Assembly: GCA_031550125.1 (NCBI GenBank)
Contig: JAVBOW010000031.1
Location: forward strand, 1-61,864
Origin: JAVBOW01 sp031550125
Lineage (GTDB): Bacteria > Bacteroidota > Bacteroidia > Bacteroidales > Rikenellaceae
Direction: 5' to 3'
Length of the DNA stretch: 61,864 bases
A model generated the notes under the pieces. The model saw only the letters and a program-made list of their open reading frames with translations, was not told the origin of the DNA and did no database searches. Shown in pieces: positions 45,051 to 53,394 of this stretch. The position numbers and the translations under genes were made by a program. Position 1 is the stretch's first letter. Each line of letters begins with the position of its first letter.

Positions 45051-46052
45051 CTATATCAGTTTTTCGGTTAAATTCTGCATTTCGGCCCTTGGCGAAGCGC
45101 CTTTGTAGAGTATGTTGTGTACCATCGCTATGATAGGTATATCGAATCCCAGACCATTGTTTATCTGTACTATGCATTCGGCTGCGTAATACCCTTCCGC
45201 CACCATTTTCATCTCGGCCTGCGCCGCCGGCACGGAATAGCCCCTTCCCACCATCACTCCCAGCGTACGGTTGCGGCTGAATTGGGAGTAGCACGTCACG
45301 AGCAGGTCGCCCAGGTAGGCCGACGCCGATACGTTGCGTCCGAAAGGGAACGCTCCCGCCAGGAACCGGTCCATCTCGGTGTTGGCGTTGGATATCAGCA
45401 CCGCAAGGAAGTTGTCGCCGTAGCCGAGTCCTACGGCTATCCCCACCGCTATGGCGTAGATGTTTTTCATCACCGTGGCGTATTCCACCCCGTATATATC
45501 CTCGGAGCAGCTCACTTTGATGAAGTCCGACTCTATGCATCCGGCCAGCCTGGCCGCGTTATCGTGCGAGGCGCACACCATTGTCAGGTAGGATAGCCTC
45601 TCCAGGGCCACCTCTTCGGCGTGGCAGGGACCGGTGAGTATGCCCGTCTGCGCCGTCGGTACGCCGTAGGCGCGGCCTATGTATTCCGCCACGGTTATAT
45701 GCTCGGGAGTGACTATGCCTTTGATGGCCGATATGACGAATTTGTCCGCCAGGGATTCCGAAAGAGGCTCCAGGGTGCGTTTAAGGAATGCCGAAGGGGT
45801 TGCCAGCACTATTATGTCGGAGTGGCGCACGACATGGTCGATATCGTCCGAAAGCTCGGGCATTCGCTGTGAGAAACTTACGTCGCTCAGGTATTTCGGG
45901 TTGGTCCCGTACTCCTCGATATGCCTGCGCACTTCGGGGTTGGGTACATACCAGCGCAACGACCTCTCGTTGCGCAGAATGATCTTTACAAGGGCCGTGG
46001 CCCAACTTCCGTAGCCAATGACGGCCCAACGGGGATGCTTTCCTATCTTCAT
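45051..46052 (-). CDS. gpsA: Glycerol-3-phosphate dehydrogenase [NAD(P)+]
   Basis: GpsA (333 residues) makes sn-glycerol 3-phosphate for phospholipid synthesis. ATG 46052 (MKIGKHPRWAVIGYGSWATAL) is chosen because the longer frame crosses the promoter. The dinucleotide-binding GYGSWATA reads A where G is usual. The catalytic lysine lies in SAIKGI, and TVMKNIYAIAVGIA plus GDLLVTCYSQFSRNR are family signatures. It is transcribed with pgi. Confidence 0.96.
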   Translation of the reverse strand: MKIGKHPRWAVIGYGSWATALVKIILRNERSLRWYVPNPEVRRHIEEYGTNPKYLSDVSFSQRMPELSDDIDHVVRHSDIIVLATPSAFLKRTLEPLSESLADKFVISAIKGIVTPEHITVAEYIGRAYGVPTAQTGILTGPCHAEEVALERLSYLTMVCASHDNAARLAGCIESDFIKVSCSEDIYGVEYATVMKNIYAIAVGIAVGLGYGDNFLAVLISNANTEMDRFLAGAFPFGRNVSASAYLGDLLVTCYSQFSRNRTLGVMVGRGYSVPAAQAEMKMVAEGYYAAECIVQINNGLGFDIPIIAMVHNILYKGASPRAEMQNLTEKLI

Positions 46053-46178
46053 AACCGCGATTTGCGCAGACAAAATTAGGAATTTTAACCGAACATCGCG
46101 CCGCCGCCCGAAAAGAAGATATTTTTTTGAATAAATACCCATAAAAATATGTATCTTTGCACGATATACCGGACATAA
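46053..46178. promoter_or_regulatory. Divergent promoters of gpsA-pgi and purH
   Basis: On the minus strand TAATTTTG (46078..46071) serves gpsA, 18 bases from its start. On the plus strand TATCTTTG (46152-46159) serves purH, 19 bases from its ATG. Both match TAnnTTTG. The interval is AT-rich and has no gene. Confidence 0.7.
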
Positions 46179-47699
46179 ATGGAAAAGATAAAAAGTGCTT
46201 TAATATCAGTATATTACAAAGACGGGCTGGATGAGATAGTTAAATATCTCGCCTCGGCGGGCGTGACGCTCTACTCTACGGGCGGAACTCAGGCATTCAT
46301 CGAGTCGCTCGGCTTGGAGTGCAGGCCGGTGGAGGGGCTTACGGGTTATCCGTCCATACTCGGTGGCAGGGTCAAGACGCTCCATCCGGGGGTTTTCGGC
46401 GGCATCCTGGCCCGCAGGGGTCTTCAGGAGGACATCAGGCAGCTGGAGGAGTACGACATACCGCAGATAGACCTTGTGATAGTGGATCTTTATCCTTTCG
46501 AGCAGACGGTGGCCTCGGACGCTCCGGAGCAGGATATAATCGAAAAGATAGACATAGGCGGCATATCGCTCATCCGCGCCGCTGCCAAGAATTTCCGCGA
46601 CGTGGCCATAGTGGGTTCACAGGCCCAGTACGCCGAGCTTTATGATATCATCTCGAAGCAGGATTGCTCGACGACATTGGAGCAGCGCCGCCGCCTGGCC
46701 GCTTACGCCTTCTCTGTGAGTTCGCATTACGATACGGCCATCTTCAATTATTTCAATCGCAAAGAGGATATAGCGGCTTTCCGCGCCAGTTACGACCATG
46801 CCTCGGCGTTGCGCTACGGCGAGAATCCACATCAGCAGGCTACCTTCTACGGCGACCTCGACGCCATGTTCGAAAAACTGTGGGGCAAGGAGATATCCTA
46901 TAACAATATGCTCGATATCGACGCGGCCATAGCGCTGTGCGGCGAGTTCGACGAACCCACCTTCGCCATCCTCAAACATAACAACGCCTGCGGCCTGGCC
47001 TCGCGCCCTGCGCTGGCCGAGGCGTGGAAAGACGCCCTTGCGGGCGATCCTGTGTCGGCCTTCGGGGGCGTGCTGATATGTAACCGCGAGGTTGACGCCG
47101 CCACGGCCGAAGAGGTCAACAAACTCTTTTTCGAGGTCATCCTGGCGCCCGGGTACGATCCCGCCGCTCTGGAGACGCTCCGTTCTAAGAAAAACCGCAT
47201 AATACTGCGTCTCAAAGGCTCCGGTCGAGGACAGACGCAATACCGCAGCCTGCTCAACGGCGTGGCCGTGCAGCAGCGCGACGACAAGGTGGGCGGTGTG
47301 GATACCGAAATGACCGCCGTCACCCGCCTGCAGCCGTCCGAGACGGAAAGGCGCGACCTTATCTTCGCCAATAAAATAGTGAAGCACTCCAAAAGCAACG
47401 CCATAGTGCTTGCCAAGGACGGCATGATGCTCGCCAGCGGCGTGGGGCAGACCTCACGCGTGGACGCCCTGCGCCAGGCCATAGCCAAGGCCCATAGTTT
47501 CGGCTTCGACCTCAGTGGCGCGGCGATGGCCTCGGACGCCTTTTTCCCCTTCGCCGACTGCGTGGAGATAGCCCGCCAGGCGGGTGTAACCTCTGTGGTG
47601 CAGCCGGGAGGGTCGGTGCGCGACGCCGACAGCGTGGAGTATTGCGATGCCCACTCGATGAGTATGGTGTTCACTTCTATGCGTCACTTCAAACATTGA
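46179..47699 (+). CDS. purH: Bifunctional AICAR formyltransferase / IMP cyclohydrolase
   Basis: PurH (506 residues) catalyses the last two steps of IMP synthesis. The N-terminal MGS-like domain holds YSTGGT and GGRVKTLHPGVFGGILARR; the junction has RYGENPHQQA; the transformylase domain has KHNNACGLA (usual KHxNPCG), SDAFFPFAD and VVQPGGSVRD. The expected length and both active-site regions are present. It heads a long same-strand run, with mreB 25 bases downstream. Confidence 0.97.
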   Translation: MEKIKSALISVYYKDGLDEIVKYLASAGVTLYSTGGTQAFIESLGLECRPVEGLTGYPSILGGRVKTLHPGVFGGILARRGLQEDIRQLEEYDIPQIDLVIVDLYPFEQTVASDAPEQDIIEKIDIGGISLIRAAAKNFRDVAIVGSQAQYAELYDIISKQDCSTTLEQRRRLAAYAFSVSSHYDTAIFNYFNRKEDIAAFRASYDHASALRYGENPHQQATFYGDLDAMFEKLWGKEISYNNMLDIDAAIALCGEFDEPTFAILKHNNACGLASRPALAEAWKDALAGDPVSAFGGVLICNREVDAATAEEVNKLFFEVILAPGYDPAALETLRSKKNRIILRLKGSGRGQTQYRSLLNGVAVQQRDDKVGGVDTEMTAVTRLQPSETERRDLIFANKIVKHSKSNAIVLAKDGMMLASGVGQTSRVDALRQAIAKAHSFGFDLSGAAMASDAFFPFADCVEIARQAGVTSVVQPGGSVRDADSVEYCDAHSMSMVFTSMRHFKH

Positions 47700-47724
47700 T
47701 TCAAAGATAATTATAAGAGATAAA

Positions 47725-48747
47725 ATGGGACTGTTTTCACTAACGCAGGAGCTTGCCATAGACCTTGGAACGGCCAATACGGTCATCATCCACAACGGCA
47801 AGATAGTAGTGGACGAGCCGAGCATCGTGGCCCTGGACTTCCACACCAACAAGCTGGTGGCCATAGGCAGCCAGGCGCGCCAGATGCACGGCAAGACGCA
47901 CCAGAACATAAAGACGATACGCCCGCTCAAGGACGGCGTGATAGCCGACTTCAACGCCACCGAGGTGATGCTGCGCGGCATGATCCGCAAGGTCAAGATG
48001 AGCGGCCACCTCTTCAGCCCCTCGCTCAAAATGGTCATATGCATTCCTTCGGGATCGACCAACGTGGAGATACGCGCCGTGAAGGATTCGGCCGAGCATG
48101 CCGGTGGTCGCGAGGTGTATATGATCTACGAACCGATGGCGGCGGCGCTGGGCGCGGGCCTCGACGTGGAGGCTCCCGAGGGCCATATGGTCATCGACAT
48201 AGGCGGCGGCACCACCGAAGTGGCCTGCATCTCGCTGGGCGGCATAGTGTGTTCGGAGAGCATCAACGTGGCCGGCGACGTCTTTACCGAGGACATACAG
48301 AGTTATGTGCGCCAGCAGCATAACCTGCGCATAGGCGAACGTACGGCCGAGGATATAAAGATAGCCGTGGGCGCAGCCGTGTCGCAACTCGACGGCGACG
48401 AGCCCGACGATTACCAGGTGACGGGTCCCAACATCCTTACTGCGCTGCCTTCCACGCTCACCCTTTCGTACAGCGAAGTGGCCTACGCCCTCGAAAAATC
48501 GCTCGTGAAGATCGACGCCACCGTGATGAAGGTGCTGGAGATGATCCCCCCCGAGCTGTATTCCGACATAGTGAAGAAAGGCGTATATATAGCCGGCGGC
48601 GGAGCTTTGCTGCGCGGCCTGGACAAACGCCTGAGGGAAAAGACCAATATACCTTTTATAATCGCCGAGGACCCTCTCCGCTCCGTAGTGCGCGGGACGG
48701 GTATAGCCCTGAAGAACATAAACAAGTTCTCATTCCTGATAAAGTAA
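47725..48747 (+). CDS. mreB: Rod shape-determining protein MreB
   Basis: MreB (340 residues) is an actin-like filament directing lateral wall synthesis. The phosphate 1 loop is IDLGTANTVI (near residue 12), phosphate 2 DIGGGTTEVA (near 157) and the adenosine motif IAGGGALLRG (near 290). No separate promoter box was found between it and purH. Confidence 0.98.
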   Translation: MGLFSLTQELAIDLGTANTVIIHNGKIVVDEPSIVALDFHTNKLVAIGSQARQMHGKTHQNIKTIRPLKDGVIADFNATEVMLRGMIRKVKMSGHLFSPSLKMVICIPSGSTNVEIRAVKDSAEHAGGREVYMIYEPMAAALGAGLDVEAPEGHMVIDIGGGTTEVACISLGGIVCSESINVAGDVFTEDIQSYVRQQHNLRIGERTAEDIKIAVGAAVSQLDGDEPDDYQVTGPNILTALPSTLTLSYSEVAYALEKSLVKIDATVMKVLEMIPPELYSDIVKKGVYIAGGGALLRGLDKRLREKTNIPFIIAEDPLRSVVRGTGIALKNINKFSFLIK

Positions 48748-48811
48748 CGGTTGCAGACCGCCAGCGGCGGCCCCTGCGGGCCGGCCCGCACAAACCAACC
48801 AGACGCCGGAA

Positions 48812-49633
48812 GTGGTAAAGTTCGTACTGTTCCTTAAAAAGATCTATGTCCTGTTCCTGTTTATAATACTGGAACTGCTGTCGTTGCGATATTACGCCTC
48901 CGGCACCGACTACACTTCGGCGCGCCTGTTGAGCTTCTCCAACCGCTGGACGGGGAGCATACACGAGAGCATACGCAATGCGGGACACTACTTCACGCTC
49001 GGCGCAGAGAACCGCGCCCTGAGCGCCGAGGTGGCCGGCCTGCGCAACCGGTTGGCCCAGTACGAGGATAATGCCGCTGCCACGCCGCTTCCGGAGGGCA
49101 TAATCCCCACCTACCAATACCTCCCGGCCCGCGTTATAGGCAACACCACCACTCGCCAGCAGAATTTCCTTACCGTCGACCGCGGCCTGAGGGATGACGT
49201 GGAGGCGGATATGGCCGTCATATCGCCGGGCGGGGCCATTGTGGGTTACGTCCTTGCATGTAGCGATAAATTCGCCTCGTGCATATCCGTCCTCAACGTC
49301 AATTTCCGTACCAGCGGCAAATTCAAGAACGCCCCGTGGGTGGGATCGGTTTGGTGGGACGGACACAACTCCTCTTTCGTCAACCTGAGCGACATCTCCC
49401 GCGAGGCGGTGCTTGTGAAGGGCGATACGGTGGTCACGTCGCACTATTCTTCCATCTTCCCGCCCGACATGCTGATAGGCACGATAGAGGATTGGAAAAC
49501 TAACGACCAGACCTACAGCTACGACGTACGTCTTAAACTCCTCGCGCCGGTATCGTCGCTACGCGAAGTCACGCTGGTGCGTTACACGGACTCGGTGGAG
49601 AGATCGGAACTCGAACATTCCACGGGATATTAG
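48812..49633 (+). CDS. mreC: Rod shape-determining protein MreC
   Basis: MreC (273 residues): one N-terminal membrane helix (about 8-28), a coiled coil (about 65-90, RALSAEVAGLRNRLAQYED), and the periplasmic beta-barrel core (ARVIGNTTTRQQNFLTVDRG). The start is GTG 48812; no upstream in-frame ATG is compatible. The 64-base gap from mreB contains GC-rich hairpin potential (GGCCCCTGCGGGCC, 48769-48782), which could modulate expression. Confidence 0.93.
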   Translation: MVKFVLFLKKIYVLFLFIILELLSLRYYASGTDYTSARLLSFSNRWTGSIHESIRNAGHYFTLGAENRALSAEVAGLRNRLAQYEDNAAATPLPEGIIPTYQYLPARVIGNTTTRQQNFLTVDRGLRDDVEADMAVISPGGAIVGYVLACSDKFASCISVLNVNFRTSGKFKNAPWVGSVWWDGHNSSFVNLSDISREAVLVKGDTVVTSHYSSIFPPDMLIGTIEDWKTNDQTYSYDVRLKLLAPVSSLREVTLVRYTDSVERSELEHSTGY

Positions 49634-49648
49634 AAACAGTTTCCTTAG

Positions 49649-50152
49649 ATGCCTAAAACACTGGAGAACATACTGCTTTTCGCTGTTGCGGCCCTGCTGC
49701 AGATATTTCTGCTCAACCACCTCGACCTTAGCGTCTATCTGTACCCGATGATATACATCGCCTTTGTCCTTCTGCTGCCGATGGAGACCGCGCCGGTGTG
49801 GGTTTTGCTCACGGCTTTCGCCATGGGCGCGCTTATGGACGTCTCAACGGGGATGGCCGGCCTGAATTGCGCCGCCACGTTGCCGGTGGCTTTCTCCAGG
49901 CCGCTGTTGCTGAGGATGGCTACGGACAAGGAGGGTATCAAAGACGGAGGTATGCCAACCTCGGAGAGGCTCGGCACGGGGCCGTTCATGCGCTATTGCA
50001 TTGCCGGGGTGCTTCTGCATTCGTTCCTTTATTTCTCATTCGAGGCGGCCTCGTGGCACTATTTCTACCTTACGGCGCTGCGGGCGGTGGTCAGCGGCGC
50101 GGCTACGGTCGGGCTGGTGTTCGCGCTGCAGCTGTTTTTTGTCAAGCGATGA
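49649..50152 (+). CDS. mreD: Rod shape-determining protein MreD
   Basis: A 167-residue membrane protein with five predicted helices, with the MreD pattern of two N-terminal helices, YIAFVLLLPMETAP, and G-A-L-M-D-V-S-T-G. It lies 15 bases after mreC, and its stop overlaps the mrdA start by ATGA. Confidence 0.9.
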   Translation: MPKTLENILLFAVAALLQIFLLNHLDLSVYLYPMIYIAFVLLLPMETAPVWVLLTAFAMGALMDVSTGMAGLNCAATLPVAFSRPLLLRMATDKEGIKDGGMPTSERLGTGPFMRYCIAGVLLHSFLYFSFEAASWHYFYLTALRAVVSGAATVGLVFALQLFFVKR

Positions 50153-51966
50153 ACGCAGGGCGCTATACGAGGTTGGTTTGGTTCGTGCTGGCGGCTTTCG
50201 CCACGCTCGTCCTGCGCCTTTTTTTCATACAGGTACTCGACGGGAGTTATAAAGAGCATTCGGCTAACAACGTTTTGCGCTATATGGTGCAGTACCCTCC
50301 GCGCGGCAATATCTACGACCGCAACGGCAAGCTGTTGGTGCAGAGCCGCGAATCGTACGACCTTATGGCTATTCCCGCCGAAGTGAAGGCTTTCGACACC
50401 GCCATGCTGGCCACGATAACCGAAAGGAGCCGCGAGGAGATAGCCAAGCAACTGCTCAAGGCGTCGCAGTTTTCGCGCAGACGCGCATCGGTCATCGTCA
50501 AGCAGATGACCAAAGAGATGAAGCTGCGTTTCGAAGAGCGCAGCTTTCCCGGTTTTTATACGGCCTACCAGCCGGTGCGCTATTACCCGGCCAAGATCGC
50601 CGGTAACTTTTTCGGCGATGTGGGAGAGGTGGGCGAGGACCATCTCGCCCAGGATCCTTATTATCGTAAGGGCGACTATATAGGCAAGAGCGGCGTCGAA
50701 CTGTCGTACGAAAAAGAGCTGCGCGGGGTCAAAGGCGTCAAGGTAAACGTTGTGGACGTCCACGGCCGCGTGCAGGGGTCGTACCGTGACGGCATGTACG
50801 ACACTCTGGCCACCCCCGGCCTATCGCTCACCACCACCATCGACGCCGACCTGCAGGCCTTCGCCGAGGAGCTGATGGCCGGCAAGGTGGGCAGCGTGGT
50901 GGCCATAGAACCCTCCACGGGCGAGGTTCTGGTTATGGCCAGCAGCCCCACGTACGATCCCGACGAGCTTGTGGGACGGCAACGCGGAAACAACTACATG
51001 AAACTGCTGGCCGACAAACGCAGGCCGCTGCTTAACCGCGCCATACAGGGCAGCTACCCCCCGGGGTCGACTTTCAAACTGATAAACGGCCTTATCGGGT
51101 TGCAGGAGGGTGTCCTGTCGCCCTCTAACGTCTATCCGTGCTATTCAGGTTTCGCCTACGGCAACCGCAAGCTCGGATGCCACAACCACTACTCGCCGCT
51201 CAACCTGCAGCAGGCCGTGCAGAATTCGTGTAACGCCTATTTCTGCTATGTATTCCGCAATATCCTCGAAAACCGCAAATACGGCGGCAAGGCCAGGGAC
51301 GGTTACGACGTGTGGCGCGAATATGTACTCAGTTTCGGTTACGGCCGTACTCTCGGCTCCGACTTCGTGGGCGAGAAGAACGGCAACATACCCGCATCGG
51401 AAAAATACGACAAGACCTACCGCAACAGTTGGAACGCCCTGACGGTTATCTCGCTGGCCATAGGTCAGGGCGAAATATTGGCCACCACCTTCCAGATGGC
51501 CAACCTGGCTGCCACGGTGGCCAACAGGGGCTATTATTACACGCCCCACATAGCCAAGTCTATCGAGGGGCGCGATTCGCTGGACGCCCGCTTCTACGAG
51601 CGCCACACGACCATGGTGGAGCCGCGCCATTTCAACGTGATAGTGGACGGCATGTACGACGCCGTGCATAAGGAAGGCGGCACGGCCCGTATAGCCGACG
51701 TCGCGGGCCTGGAGATATGCGGCAAGACGGGTACGGCGCAAAATCCCCACGGGGCCGACCACTCCACTTTCCTCTGCTTCGCGCCCAGGGACAATCCCCG
51801 AATAGCCCTGTCGGTCTATGTAGAGAACGGCCGCTTCGGGGCCACGGTGGCCGCTCCGGTGGCAAGCCTGCTGATAGAGAAATATCTTACCGATACCATA
51901 ACGAGGCCTTACCTGGTGGACGCCATGAAGGCCATGCACATCTACCATCCCTCCAATGCCAAATAG
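50149..51966 (+). CDS. mrdA: Penicillin-binding protein 2
   Basis: PBP2 (605 residues), the elongasome transpeptidase. ATG 50149 overlaps the mreD stop; the in-frame region further upstream is mreD shadow. One N-terminal membrane helix (about 8-28), a PBP dimerisation domain (about 45-230) and the transpeptidase domain follow. Active-site motifs are Ser307 in STFK, Ser360-Cys-Asn362 and Lys526-Thr-Gly. It overlaps rodA by 11 bases. Confidence 0.97.
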   Translation: MNAGRYTRLVWFVLAAFATLVLRLFFIQVLDGSYKEHSANNVLRYMVQYPPRGNIYDRNGKLLVQSRESYDLMAIPAEVKAFDTAMLATITERSREEIAKQLLKASQFSRRRASVIVKQMTKEMKLRFEERSFPGFYTAYQPVRYYPAKIAGNFFGDVGEVGEDHLAQDPYYRKGDYIGKSGVELSYEKELRGVKGVKVNVVDVHGRVQGSYRDGMYDTLATPGLSLTTTIDADLQAFAEELMAGKVGSVVAIEPSTGEVLVMASSPTYDPDELVGRQRGNNYMKLLADKRRPLLNRAIQGSYPPGSTFKLINGLIGLQEGVLSPSNVYPCYSGFAYGNRKLGCHNHYSPLNLQQAVQNSCNAYFCYVFRNILENRKYGGKARDGYDVWREYVLSFGYGRTLGSDFVGEKNGNIPASEKYDKTYRNSWNALTVISLAIGQGEILATTFQMANLAATVANRGYYYTPHIAKSIEGRDSLDARFYERHTTMVEPRHFNVIVDGMYDAVHKEGGTARIADVAGLEICGKTGTAQNPHGADHSTFLCFAPRDNPRIALSVYVENGRFGATVAAPVASLLIEKYLTDTITRPYLVDAMKAMHIYHPSNAK

Positions 51967-53392
51967 AAATGACGATATAACGCCGTCGGTAGACTGGAAG
52001 TCGGTGTCCATTTACGTGGCCCTGGTGGTCATGGGGTGGCTCAATATCTATGCGGCGGTTTACGACGAGTCGCACGCCTCGATATTCGACCTGTCGCAAC
52101 GTTACGGCATGCAGATGATATGGCTCGGGGTGTCGCTGTTCCTTGGGCTGGCCATAGTGCTTATGGACGCCAAGTATTTCCATATGTTCTCCTATCCGGT
52201 TTACTGGATGTGCATACTGTTGCTGCTTTCCACGTTGGTTCTGGGGACGGAGATAAAGGGGGCGCGCTCATGGATCATGCTCGGACCGGTAGCCCTGCAA
52301 CCCGCCGAATTCATGAAATTCGGCACGGCTCTGGCTCTGGCGCGTTATATGAGCAACTACTCGTTTTCCATACGCCAGCCCCGCAACCTGGCCGTGGTGG
52401 GAACCCTGATCGCCATGCCCGCCTTTATAATAATGGTGCTGCAGAACGACACCGGCAGCGCCGTGGTTTACGGCTCGTTCCTGTTCATGCTCTACCGCGA
52501 GGGCTTTTACACCTGGGTTTATGTGGTGGTTGGAATGGTAGTGGCGCTTTTTATACTCTCTTTTTTGCTCAATCCGATAACGTTGCTCTCGCTTCTGATC
52601 GTATGTTGCGCCCTCGGGGTGGGTTTCGCCGCCAGGGCCTGGAAGCAGGTGGTAGTCTGCCTCTCGGCGATAGCGCTCTCTTCCATGGGCCTGTGGTTCG
52701 GTCTTAACGCCATAGCCGGCCTTAACGTCGACCCTTATTACTGCCTTATGGGCTGCACGCTCGTTTCGCTGCCGATCGCCGCCATTTATGCCTACCGCGA
52801 GAAACTTCGGCCGGTGTACGCCTATATCGGCTTGTTCTGCGTTGCGCTTGCGTTCACCTCGGCCGTGGATTTCGTGTTCAACAACGTCATGCAGGTACAC
52901 CAGCAGAAGCGCGTACTCGACCTGCTCGGCATAGAATCTGACCTTAAGGGATGGGGATACAACGTAAACCAATCGAAGATAGCGATAGGCTCGGGCGGTT
53001 TCCTCGGAAAAGGATACCTGGAAGGCACGCAAACCAAATATAACTTCGTGCCTGAGCAAAGCACCGATTTTATCTTCTGCACCGTGGGCGAGGAGTGGGG
53101 TTTCGTGGGATCGGTGGTGGTTTTGGTACTTTTTTTGACGCTTATATTGCGGCTCATGCGCATGGGTGAGCGGCAGAGGGAGGCTTTCGGCCGGGTGTAT
53201 TGCTACGGCGTGGCCTCTATATTTTTGATACACGTGGTTATAAACGTGGGCATGACCATAGGTCTGATGCCCGTTATCGGCATCCCGTTGCCGTTTTTCA
53301 GCTATGGAGGGTCGTCGATGATCGCCTTCACGCTGCTATTTTTTGTGGCCGTCAAACTCGATTCGGCCAAACGCGAAAACGATAATTATTGA
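51956..53392 (+). CDS. rodA: Rod-shape SEDS protein RodA
   Basis: RodA (478 residues), the SEDS glycosyltransferase that polymerises peptidoglycan with PBP2. It has about ten membrane helices, and the family blocks GARSWI, LQPAEFMK, LQNDTGSA and the C-terminal GIPLPFFSYGGSS. It is longer than E. coli RodA because of an extra hydrophobic stretch around 180-270, as often in Bacteroidetes. Confidence 0.97.
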   Translation: MPNRNDDITPSVDWKSVSIYVALVVMGWLNIYAAVYDESHASIFDLSQRYGMQMIWLGVSLFLGLAIVLMDAKYFHMFSYPVYWMCILLLLSTLVLGTEIKGARSWIMLGPVALQPAEFMKFGTALALARYMSNYSFSIRQPRNLAVVGTLIAMPAFIIMVLQNDTGSAVVYGSFLFMLYREGFYTWVYVVVGMVVALFILSFLLNPITLLSLLIVCCALGVGFAARAWKQVVVCLSAIALSSMGLWFGLNAIAGLNVDPYYCLMGCTLVSLPIAAIYAYREKLRPVYAYIGLFCVALAFTSAVDFVFNNVMQVHQQKRVLDLLGIESDLKGWGYNVNQSKIAIGSGGFLGKGYLEGTQTKYNFVPEQSTDFIFCTVGEEWGFVGSVVVLVLFLTLILRLMRMGERQREAFGRVYCYGVASIFLIHVVINVGMTIGLMPVIGIPLPFFSYGGSSMIAFTLLFFVAVKLDSAKRENDNY

Positions 53393-53394
53393 CA